Origin: Adenanthera pavonina
Lineage: Eukaryota; Streptophyta; Magnoliopsida; Fabales; Fabaceae
Reading direction: 5' to 3'
Assembly: GCA_026686845.1 (NCBI GenBank)
Contig: JAIVEN010000015.1
Location: forward strand, 5,843,001-5,907,000
DNA: 64,000 bases
Of the stretch, positions 21,587 through 32,941 are shown piece after piece. Numbering within the stretch: position 1 is the stretch's first letter; each line of letters begins with the position of its first letter. Position numbers and translations under genes: made by a program. The notes beneath the pieces were generated by a model. The model saw only the letters and a list, made by a program, of their open reading frames with translations, searched no databases and was not told the DNA's origin.

Positions 21587-23850
21587 CTAGATAGAATTCA
21601 TGTATTGTATAAATTTTATATTACAAGTCGCACTATTTAATTAATGCAATTTTATATAATATGTTGATATATTGATAGATATAGTAATCTTGGAAGAATT
21701 TATTCTTCTTATGCCAAAGAAAAAATGATTTTGCTCTTCATTTATTAATCCTCATGAAGACACTCAACTAAAATGAGTTTCTTTTCTTTATGGATGAATA
21801 TAAGATGATTGAAGTTAATAATTCATGTCACCTCAAAGGGTGATTGTTGAATTGAGTAATAAGTTACTTGGTATTTTTAAAATAAGGCATTGAGTACAAA
21901 CATTGTAAATGAAAAAAATATTATGCAAACCTAACTCAACTGAAATCTAAAATAAAAAATAGTATTAAATAGTGAATGATTTATTAGGAAAAAATTACTA
22001 ATATAATACATGTTTATCTATTTGTTTCTTTTTTTTCCCCGACAAATCTATAATGAATAGAAGTTTCTTTTAATTCTGGTTAAAATTTAAAGAAAAAGAA
22101 TCTTTCAACATGTAACTAATGGGCCCAAGCCCACAATTTTCTTAATAGGAAATGAGAAACAATAGATCAATATATAATATAAAAATAAAATAAAATAAAA
22201 TAAAATAAAATTATTTTACTATTTATTAATTATTGATTTATTTTTTCCTTTTATTTACCAATTAAGATAGCCCGGTACAAAGCTGCATGAAATTTCGAAG
22301 CTGTAGCACAATAAAATCTATTATATCATGAATTTATTTTTAGAAGCCGTGGAACAATAAAATCTATTCTATATTTATATAAATAATGATAACAGTAGTG
22401 ACTTATTTTTCTTAATTTTGTGCTGTTTAAAAAAAAATTTGAATTTCTGTGCATGTTAGGTCCACCAGAAAAATATGAAACAAATTATATCAATTTTTAA
22501 GATTACAAACAAAGAAAAATTAAAAAATATAAATAATTCTTTTTTTTATAAGCCGGAAAACTATAAATAATTCTTCTCTTTTTTTTTTGTTGGCCAGGAT
22601 AAATAATTCTTCTCTTAAGTTGAATGAAATCTATCTAATAATCTTCTAATAAATCTAATAAATTTTATTAACTGATCATGATAAAAAAAAAATCTCTTCG
22701 AGCACAGTGCTTAGATAGGACTTGTTGTTTTAATTAAATTTAAGTACTAATTATAGCCGAAAAAATTTTGCGTATTGATTATCACTGTCACTGATGACAT
22801 GATCCAGCTTTAAAGTTCGCTTCTGCCGGCCACAACGGCTACTTTTTTTTGAATCCACCTTATTACTGCGCGGACTAATTTGTCCCTGATGAACTAATTG
22901 ATCGAGTCAATCAAATCCTCTGACCTCGTTAAAATTTTACGAATTAATTTTTTTTCTCACATGAGAATATTCATTCTATCATTTTATACGAAATTTTGGA
23001 TAATGCAAAAAAGATCTTGTGTTCCAAGGATCCTAATAATTGGAAAATAATGATGGTTTTAAGATCTTTTAATTTAAAATTTACAAAATCTAAGTTCTAA
23101 ACTATATTTTTTAATTTATCATTGATTTTTTGTTTCAAATAGCCTACAAATTTGTATACATGATATGTTATAAAAAGTAAATTTCAACAACCAATTTTGA
23201 TTTCAAGACCTCAGTAATTGTAATAACAAATAATAATACTTTTCAAAAGATTGACATAATCATGTTTAACATTTTACTTACACAATAAAAAAATAACTCA
23301 TATTTGAAAGTAAATTTAACACACAAATCTATATGCTGTACTTGTTAAGATTTGTTGCAACTCGATAAAAAAGTTAGGAAAAAAACCATACATATAATAA
23401 GCTATTTTTCTCTAGCAAAAGTGAATTTGATTTGGTAAATTTATTCTGGTAAAAAAAAACTGGTAAATTTATTTTTTTAAGCAATCTTTCACATTAATTA
23501 AAGATAAAGATTTTATTTATTTTAAACACAACATTCATGAGGACAAGCTACATTTACTTGGACAAGTTGTCATAACTCCTAACAGCAATACTAATATTAG
23601 AAACAATTCAGGGGTAATTTAGTCATTTCGATGACGCAAATAATAGAAGCTTTGTAACGGTCTTCTCTCGCTCGTTCTGTATTCCTCTTCAGTCAGGAGC
23701 TGAATTTTTTTTTTAAAAAAACCTACTTCTTCCTCTTTCCTCTCCTTCAACTTTTGAATCTAAATCCTCTTTATCTCTCCCTCTATTGCTCGCTATCTCT
23801 GTGTATAGTTCTTTCTTTTCGGTGGCTCGTTTGCTTGCTCGGCAAAAACC
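21587..23850. other. AT-rich intergenic region before the kinesin gene
   Basis: No gene is recognised. A TAAAA pentamer array is at about 22180-22210. The final 250 bases hold the kinesin promoter and a pyrimidine-rich 5' UTR (CTCTTTCCTCTCCTTC). Confidence 0.5.
23653..23662 (+). promoter_or_regulatory. Candidate mitosis-specific activator (MSA) element
   Basis: TGTAACGGTC contains the AACGG core of the MSA element (consensus YCYAACGGYY) with one mismatch, about 190 bp upstream of the kinesin ATG. MSA elements bind three-repeat MYB factors and drive G2/M expression of cytokinesis genes, including kinesins. This is motif evidence only. Confidence 0.4.
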
Positions 23851-26800
23851 ATGAGGCAAAGCAGAAAAGCAGAAAGTGCGGAGACTGGTTTCTTCGGCAG
23901 CATTTCGTCCTCCTCCATCAGGAACCTTCTTCCTAGGTCAATCTCTTCCAAGCAGAAATTTATTTCACACCCTGAAATCCCCACACCAAATGCCGAAAAC
24001 ACTCCACCACCTGATCCAAACATCCCAGTTTGCGATGATGAATCATTGCTCCCCACTACCAAGCAATTACAGTTCATAGCCCCATCTTCCCAGCTCGAAG
24101 TTCCTGAATCAGACTCTCCTCAGGACTCCCCAGTGAAGGCAAGTAGAGAATGTATTGTCTTTGAGCTTGATGTTGTACACTGAACATGTGTTAATTTTTC
24201 TGTATCTGGGATATATGCTCTGGCTTGTGCATTATACCAAAATTGCTTAAGCTAGTTGGTTAGGACTGCCATAAGCTTATATACCCTTAATCTTTCTAAT
24301 CATTATTATTATTAGATGTGTAACTTTTATTCTCTAATAATATGTTCTTTGTAGTGATCATGACGAGAATTTGAATTGAGAAATTATCTGTTTGGCTAAC
24401 ACTAATCGAGTTTTGTGACAGGTTGCGGTACGAATCAGACCTGTTAATAATGAAGAAAGAGAAGAAGATGAGACCATTAAGAAGGTTTCTTCTAATACTT
24501 TATGTATTGCAGACAGGCAATTCACATTTGATTTGGTTTTTGATTCAGACTCCGATCAGGTAAAGAAATTCAATTCGGAATCTTAATATGCATTTTATTT
24601 TAATCTTCCGTCATTTGTCTTAATATGAATGATTGGAGTGAGCTATTGAAAAGAAAGGAAGTCTGGTAGGAAGAAAGGGGGGAATAGAGGAGTGAAAAAT
24701 CTTGACGGTATGGCCTAAGATGAGATGTTTAAGGAGCGGTTGATTGTTGACGAAAATGATAGACAGAGAGAAAGAGAGCGAGATTGAATGGGCTTAGCTC
24801 AGCTTACATCTCTCCTCTCACCCTCTGACTCTGTTTTCATCTCTGTCAATGCAATGTGAGAAACATCGACCTCCTATTTAAAACGTTTAACAGGGGCATG
24901 CTTTGTTAGAATTAATTTCTTACATGCTTGACTTATATTTTATTTTCTTTTAGTTTGAATTTGAATTTCCCTTTTTTAATGTGAAGAATTTAACTTCCAA
25001 TTTTGAAGAGATTAGCACAATGATAAAATTTCCTAATAGGCTAATTCGATGATTCTGTTGTTAGCTATTCACTTTGCTTCATTACTTTTCCTCTCTTGCT
25101 CACTACATTTATGGGTGGAGAATAGTGATAAGCTCTGGTTTGTTCAGGAAGATATATTTCAGTCAGTTGGATTCCCATTGGTTAAAAATGCTTTAGCTGG
25201 TTACAACACTTCGCTCCTGTCATATGGACAGGTATCTATCGATTTTTTAAACATATTTGAATTTGTAGCAAAATAGAATGATTATTAGCACTTATGATAA
25301 TTATCTGAGGGTTTTTTTTTCCTAGTCTGGAAGTGGAAAGACTTATACAATGTGGGGTCCCCTAAGTGCCATGGTTGAAGAACCCTCGCGTTGTGGTAAC
25401 CAGGGAATGGCTCCTCGGATCTTCAGAATGTTATTTTCTGAACTTGAGAGAGTAAGCTCTACTTAACATTTTAACTGCTAGTCATAGGAATTTTGTATCA
25501 TGGTTTTTGAGTTTTGACTATAAGTTCGTATTACTGTTTGTAGGAGCAACATGAAGGGAAACAGTTCAATCATCAATGCCGTTGTTCTTTTCTTGAGGTG
25601 AATTTGTTTGTTCTCCTCGTAAAAATTTTTGCTTTGGGGGGCAATGTGGAAGGGGAGGGGGATGTTTCCTTGTTCAAATGACCATGAGCTTCGTTCTTTT
25701 TTATTTATACTTTTTTGTCATTTTTAAACAGATATACAATGAACAAATTGGGGATTTACTTAATCCAATCCAGCAAAACCTTGAGGTAGTTTAATCCCAT
25801 CCTTTATGCCACAGTTTTTCATCAAATAATTATTTTCTGCTACTTTTGTTTTCAAATGTTAACAAGGGTTTGGTCCAAAATATCGCAGCTGAAGGAGGAT
25901 TCCAAAAATGCATTGTATGTTGAGAATTTGACCGAGGAATATGTCACTAGCTATGAGGATGTGGCACAAATTCTTATTAAGGTATGGAGGCATTGAAGCC
26001 ACTTTATGCTGAAAAAATTGTAGGCATTTGTTTCATTGACAACTACAGTATTTATTATGCCTCATTCGCTAAGTTAACTTTTCTACATATGTCGCAGGGC
26101 CTTTCAAGCAGAAAAGTTGGATCAGCAAGCTCACATTCTGAGAGCTCCAGATCACATATCATTTTCACTTTCACAATTGAGTCTTGGTGCAAGGTATCAT
26201 CACATCATTTAAGTCTGACTATGTACAATTGCTGCTTTTGTGTATGAAACTAAAGTTGTATCTTCTAAAAATAGAGAGAGAGAGAGAGAGAGAGAAATGG
26301 TATTGTTCATTTTCACTATTATTTTTATTGCTAGACTAGATGTGATATTTGTCAACTGATGCCGCAGGGAATCTCATCAAAGGGTTTCAGTAGCTCAAAA
26401 ACAAGCAGAATTACCCTTATTGATCTTGCTGGATTGAACACAAATAAAATTGAAGGTACAGGCAGAATATTTCCAGAGGAAAGCAGAAATGTGAATAAGT
26501 CCTTATCTCATATTGGGTAAGATGCCAAGCATAACATTCTCGTTTAAATTTAAATAAAATAAATTTATAGTTTTAGTATTTGTTATGAATAATGACTGAT
26601 TGATAGTTAAAGGTAATTTATGATTGTTTGTGAGCATATGCATAAATGGTTTTCGGTTATGTAGGCTGAATATAATTGCTGCTCTTATTTTACCTTGATG
26701 AATATGCAAATACAATGAATTTTATCTAGATTATACGCATCATAGTAATCAGTAATGAATGTTTTATGTATTCTCTTGGTGAAGGCACCTAGTGGATGCT

Positions 26801-29800
26801 CTGACTAAAGAAGAAACTCAATCTGTCAAAGCTGCAGACATTACAAACAGAAGTTCCAGTTTAACATGTTTACTACAAGAACCACTAGGTGGAAATGCCA
26901 AAATTTCAGTAATCTGTTCCATCTCCCCTGATAACAGGTACTCACTTAATTCAAAAAGCACAATTTTCACCATGTGCAGAGCCGAGTACCAATGATCATA
27001 AGTGAGCTCTAGTATTATAATGATAAAGATTGTATTTGTTGATTGCAGGAGTAAAGGTGAAACATTGCAGGCTCTTAGATTTGGACAACGAATAAGATCT
27101 GTTAGGAACAAGCCAGTTATCAATGAAATAAAAGAGGATGGAGTTAATGGTTTGAGTGATCAAATCCGGCAGCTCAAGGTATATGTCATCTCCAGGACAT
27201 TTACTAGAAATAGTTCGTCAAGGATCAAGCTAATGTATTTCTCAAAATATACAACCATTTTCTTTTTGGGTGCAGGAAGAACTTATTGGAGAAAAGGCTA
27301 ATATCCATAACTCAACTGGGAGTAAAAATGGATACTTCCAAGGACGTAATGTTCGGGAAAGCTTGAATAAGTTGAGAGTCAGCTTAAACCGCTCTTTACT
27401 CCTATCCCACATAGATAATGATACTGAAGAAGACGCAAATGTGGACGAGGATGACATAAGGCAATTAAGCAAGCAGATTAATGAATTGCACGGTTCATGT
27501 GAAAAAGGGAATCCAAAAGACACACTTGTTGAGGATTGTTCCCATGTTGATTCTGTTGAGGAAAGTTGTGATGCTGACATGATTGAGGGTGATGAAATTG
27601 AAAAAGAGGAAGTGAATTCAGAAAAAACTTTGAGTAAGCTCTGTCATGAGGACAAAATGGCACCAATAGATAATCATTTATGCACCTCAAGGGCAATTAA
27701 ATCTACATTTAGAAACAACATTTCAGTCAGTTCTCCAAATTTTGATGAACCACCATTGTCTGAGTCTCCGAAAATCAGAAATGCCCAAAGGAAGAGCATG
27801 GCTATTTCATCAAGTTATTTTGGTGGTCGGAATAAGATGGCAGAGAGTTCGAATTATAGTAAAGACATGTTAAGACAATCGAGCAAAGTTTTGCCTGGCC
27901 CCACTGATTCCTTGGCAGCCAGCCTTCAGAGAGGCTTACAGATAATTGACTATCACCAGCAGAACTCTGCATTGAATAAATCTTCAACCTCCTTCTCCTT
28001 TGAACACTTGACACCCTTCCCAGAAATTGACAAGGTTGATTCTTCTATGCAAACAACACTGGATGGGCCTTCAAGTGATGTACCCGCTATTTTCCTCTGT
28101 GGATCTTGTGGAAAAGTATCTGATCAGGCTTCCACTGAGGTACAGTTTGAATTCCTGGATTGAGAAAGTTGAAAAAGAAGAGAATTCTGATAGATTGAAA
28201 GATAAAGTTCCAAAAGTCTGCATCTATGCAATGTGACTTAATTTTCCACTGATTATATGGAGTGACTGTCGCTAATTGTTTATTTCTTTTTTTTTTTTCT
28301 AGCATTTGGAAAATGAAATGGCAAAAGTCATCAAGAGAGAGAAGGAGCTTGAAATTGTTTGCAAGGAGCAAAGAGCTAGAATTGAGCAGTTAAGTCAATT
28401 GGTAAGAGTCTTAGCCCTCATGAATTATGTATGCAGTATGGATTTTTTCAGTTTTGACAACGACAATTTGACTTGTCCAGGTGGAGAAATACAAAGGTGA
28501 AAAGGAAATAAATTCCATCACTGTGTATGGTCAAGAAGTCAACAGGCAGATCACAGATGAAGAATATAACTCATTGAAAGATGGAGACGAGGTCAGTTGT
28601 TGGTTTAATAATTTATTTACTACATTCATTTCCTCTATTTGAAACGTCTTTGACTCTGATACAACATTGATAAAAATATGAGATTCATATGCTTACTTTG
28701 CGATCTTATTAAAAGTTAAAAAATTTTAGTATCTTCAAAAAAAGTAATCTTGATGGCTGGGTGTATCAATCTTACGTTGAAAAAGCCTCTATTTCAAGGT
28801 TGGAATGCCCCTTTTTCATTTGTTTTCTTGGTGACATTTGCAGCTTCTGAGAGGTTCTATATCAGAAAATCTTTTACGACATATTTCCGAGGGGAAATCT
28901 GAAGTTAAAGAAGTACAGGAAGAGTCTGCTCTTAGAGACAACTGTTTTGATGATAGGGAGAAGGAAGCACTTATGAAGGAAATTCAGAATCTGAGAAGCA
29001 AGTTACGGTTATGTGGTGATGCACCAGTTAAAAAGTCTACGGACAAATTAAGAACTTCGCTGCTGTCAAGATCCATACAACTGCAAAAAAATGGTGTATT
29101 TTTTCAGGCTAATGGTGGGGAAGAGCTAGAGAAAGAAAGACAAAGATGGACAGAAATGGAAAGTGAATGGATCTGTCTCACTGATGAACTGAGAGTTGAT
29201 CTTGAGTCAAACCGCCAACATGCAGAGAAGGTGGAGATGGAATTGAAATTAGAGAAGAAGTGCAAGGAAGAGTTGGATGATGCATTGAAAAGAGCTGTCG
29301 ATGGGCATGCTAGAATGTTAGAACACTATGCTGAACTACAAGAAAGATATGATGACGTAGTTGCAAAGCACAATGCTATCATGGAAGGGATAGCAGAGGT
29401 GAAGAGGGCGGCAGCAAAGGCAGGAAAAAAGGGTCATGCAAAATTTGCCAAATCTCTTGCAGCTGAGCTTTCTTCAATGAGAGTAGAGAGGGAAAGGGGG
29501 AGAGAATTTCTGAAAAAGGAGAACAAGAGTCTCAAGATTCAACTTAGAGACACTGCAGAAGCTGTGCAGGCAGCTGGAGAACTACTCGTTAGACTTAGAG
29601 AGGCTGAACATGCAGTATCTGTTACCCAGGTAAAATTCCAGCCTATAGGATTCTAGTCATTATTTCAGTGTGCTGATATGGTATCCTCTTATGTTGAAAA
29701 TTTTAGATTCTAAACCTTTGGGGATTATGAATAAGAAGATGGGGGAATAATGAAAGATTTTCAACTAAGCTTAAAAATTTTAGATTCTTTTCAAGTTCTT

Positions 29801-30338
29801 CTAATTTGATGAAGACAATTCCTCCAATCAGGGAAAGGAAAGCTATCATTTAATCATTAATCATCTCCTCCCATTCTTCTCTTCTGACTCTCAATCATAG
29901 TGAGTTGAATTGTGAAAAAGCCAGGGGGCGTGGGATTGGAATTTAGTGCCTCCCTAAAGTATGTTAGAAAAAGCAATTAGGAAAACATTGAATTTATTTC
30001 TGTTGGTGCGGTTGAGAAGATTCAAAATGTGTACTGTCATAACGTATTTCTGATTGATCTCATGAATCTCATATTTCTATGCTATACAGGAGAACTTTGC
30101 AAGGGCACAAGAAGAGAATGAGAATTTGAAAATGAAAATAGAGAAGCTCAAGAAAAAACAGAAGATGGAGATGATAACCATGAAGCAGTACCTAGCAGAG
30201 AGCAAATTGCCAGAGGCTGCACTGCAACCACTATATAGAGAGGACTCTTATGATGTTGCACGTAACAATGCATATGACGATGCTGATGATCAGGCATGGA
30301 GAGCAGAATTTGGAGCAATCTATCAAGAGCATTACTAG
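23851..30338 (+). CDS. Kinesin-12 subfamily protein (KIN-12F-like) with a divergent motor
   Basis: Sixteen coding exons: 23851-24138, 24422-24559, 25148-25231, 25326-25451, 25544-25597, 25732-25785, 25889-25981, 26098-26193, 26368-26516, 26785-26937, 27049-27178, 27276-28139, 28303-28401, 28481-28591, 28844-29629 and 30090-30338; 1157 aa. All joins keep frame. The motor spans about residues 96-440: VAVRIRPV, P-loop GQSGSGKT (169-176), switch I HSESSRSH (292-299), switch II DLAGLN (330-335) and LRFGQR. Long coiled coils follow, with the end DDQAWRAEFGAIYQEHY typical of plant kinesin-12. Relatives act at the phragmoplast or preprophase band in dividing cells. The conserved Asn before SSRSH is His, and DLAGSE has become DLAGLN, so ATP-driven motility may be impaired. 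Intron 1 is GC-AG. Assignment to KIN-12F rather than another KIN-12 member is tentative. Confidence 0.92.
24139..24421 (+). other. GC-AG intron 1 of the kinesin gene
   Basis: The exon ends CCAGTGAAG, the intron starts GCAAGT, and it ends GTGACAG before GTTGCGGTACGA. This join gives PVK/VAVRIRP, the expected first beta strand of a kinesin motor. The alternative GT at GCAA|GTAGAG loses the frame. Confidence 0.85.
26273..26295. repeat. (AG)n microsatellite in kinesin intron 8
   Basis: About 11 uninterrupted AG units between exons 8 and 9. Confidence 0.9.
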
Positions 30339-30776
30339 CTCTCATCTGTTGTTTGTGTATTAGCGATAGGTTAATGTGATTCCTGTTATAAATCTTTGCT
30401 CTGGCTTCAGATCCTACTTGGATCAAAATCACTCCTATAGTAGCCTTTATAGCCTTTATGTATTCATAGTAATTCATTATTTTCTTTTTATTATTATTAT
30501 TTTTTTGGGTACATTCATTGTATTCTTTCATACATACTGTTGGGTGCAACATTTGGTATTATGAAACATCAATTCTTGTATTCCTAATTCTTGTTCTCCG
30601 ATATACTTGAGATGTAGAACAAATGAGCATACATAGTATTTCAATTATGCTATAGTTTTTGTTGTTTTTGACCATGCAATTATTCAACAGTTTAAGGCAT
30701 GCATTGACATTTGATATTAAATCAGAATTACGAGTCAAGTTGTGAATATTAATTTTGTTCAAATCTCTGAAAAGAT

Positions 30777-31380
30777 AAATTCATAATCTGATGCAATTTT
30801 ATATAAATTAAAATTCAAATCCTAATACACGACACATTTCTTCAATATTTATTCTCTTTTTGACATTTTTTTTCTTTTTTCTCTTTTTTTCTTTCAGAGT
30901 TCCATTTTGTTATAATCAGTGAACTAAAATTCATAATCTGATGCAATTTTATATAAATTAAAATTCAAATCCCAATACACAACACATTTCTTCAGTATTT
31001 ATTCTCTTTTTGACATTTTCTTTTTTTCTTTTTTCTTTTTTTTTCTTCCAGAGTTCCATTTTGTTATAATCAGTAAACTAAAATTCATAATCTGATGCAA
31101 TTTTATATAAATTAAAATTCAAATCCTAATACACGACACATTTCTTTAGTATTTATTCTCTTTTTGACATTTTCTTTTTTCTCTTTTTTCCTTTCAGAGT
31201 TTCATTTTGTTATAATCACTGAACTAAAATTCATAATCTGATGCAATTTTATATAAATTAAAATTCAAATCCTAATACACGACACATTTCTTCAGTATTT
31301 ATTCTCTTTTTGATATTATCTTTTTTTCTTTTTTCTCTTTTTTCCTTTCAAAGTTTCATTTTGTTATAATCAGTGAACTA
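30777..31380. repeat. Tandem array, four copies of a 146-154 bp unit
   Basis: Units start AAATTCATAATCTGATGCAA at 30777, 30927, 31081 and 31227. Each contains CACATTTCTT, a polypyrimidine stretch of 25-40 bases followed by CAGAGTT or CAAAGTT, and a TTGTTATAATCA end. Copies differ by a few bases, mainly in pyrimidine-tract length. Confidence 0.92.
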
Positions 31381-31990
31381 AAAACCGGACTGGACCGGTC
31401 GGTCCAATTGGGAACTGATCCCTGGTTTGGTTTAATCACAGATGCAGATCAGAGGTTTTCAGGACTGGTCAAGAACTAGTCGAACTGGTCAAAAAACGAT
31501 TTGAATTGGTCCGACCTTTTTTTTTAAAATATTTTTTTAAATAAAATAACATTATTTTTAGTACTAAGTAGTATTATTTTTTGTATAAATTTTTTCTTTC
31601 TATATTATAATATGGTATAAATATTATTATGATACATAATTATTAATAATAATAAATTTACTTAACAAATAATATAAAAATAGAATATCAATTGACTATT
31701 TTGAATTTAAAATATAATTATAGATGAATATTAACTTTTTTAGATTTTAATATTAGGTTGTAAAACTTATTAATAATATTTTTAATTTTCTATATATTAT
31801 TAAATTTTCTTTTTATCTTAGAATAAATGTTAATTTTATGATTATAGATAAATATCTTTTATATTTTTTATCTATATTATTTGAAATATATTAATTTATT
31901 CACAATCGTTTCGATCCCAATTTGACTACTGAATCTTAAACCGTTGCCTCATCTATTTCAATAGTCGGTTCAATTTTTAATACCTCGATT
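31381..31990. mobile_element. Probable decayed DNA transposon (CCGGT-rich ends)
   Basis: Starts AACCGGACTGGACCGGTCGG immediately after the tandem array, continues with repeated CTGGTC words, has a very AT-rich centre, and ends with related inverted words (ACCGTTGCC, AGTCGGTTCAATTTTT). Such CCGGTC-rich borders are common on non-autonomous plant DNA elements. Exact ends and target duplication are not clear. Confidence 0.4.
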
Positions 31991-32735
31991 ATAATTAGCT
32001 AATTAATATTTTTGGCTTGGACTTTAAAAAAAAGTTTGACTATTTGTTTTAATTTATTTATTTTTAGACATTTAAACTTGAATTTTTATCAACAAAGGAT
32101 GAGGCAATAACCCGAAAGATGGATTTTATATAAAAAGTTAATTATAAGATGATAATACATTTTAAAGATAAGTTAATTATATCAATGAGATGATCCTAGT
32201 AGAAGACATTAGAATTTTTTAAATATAATATCTCAAATTTGAAAATGTATGAATGTCCTGCTCATAACTTGATACCTATTAGTCTAAACTTAGAGTAAAT
32301 ATATGTAAAATATAAAAATTATACCAAGTTATATTATTAATAACTCATGAAATGTGCGTTTCTCCATATAAATAGTTTAAGCCTTAAAAATAATTTATTT
32401 CGTACAAACCATTCGATATTCATTATTATTGATATACTGTTGATTTTATTATATACTAGATATGCTGTTTTGTATATTATACAAATTTTGAGATAAATTA
32501 TAACATTTATTGCTCAAAAAAATTAGAAAAAAAAAAAGGCAATTTAGCATCCACAAATATAAATATTTTCTTTCAAGGACCTAATTTAAAAATTCAGTAG
32601 TTTTATAAACTAAATTTTTAATTCGAATCAACTGAATTTCATAATTTATCAATATTTTTACAAATAGATCTAAACTGTATTTTTTCCAAAAAAAATTACT
32701 ATAATATTTTTAATTTATGAAAAGTGTAGCTTGGA

Positions 32736-32767
<32 letters not shown>

Positions 32768-32941
32768 GTATACGGACGAACATGTACAGCTGTATATGGA
32801 TATATTGATAAGAAACAGTCAGAAATAGGAATGACTTCGTTTCCCACGTGAAAAAGTTTTTTGGCATCCAAGAGTGACGCTGTCTCCAGCCTCGGCCTCA
32901 TTTCGGATTTGGTTCTTGCCGAGAGGGAGGAAGGACCAACG

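Larger units (their letters stand above)
30339..32941. other. Kinesin 3' flank, tandem array and transposon-like DNA
   Basis: Contains the kinesin 3' UTR, the 4 x 150 bp array (30777-31380), a CCGGT-rich transposon-like segment (31381-31990), and then AT-rich DNA with a TA tract at 32745-32767. The last 130 bases are the GC-richer leader of the PRAT gene. Confidence 0.55.
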
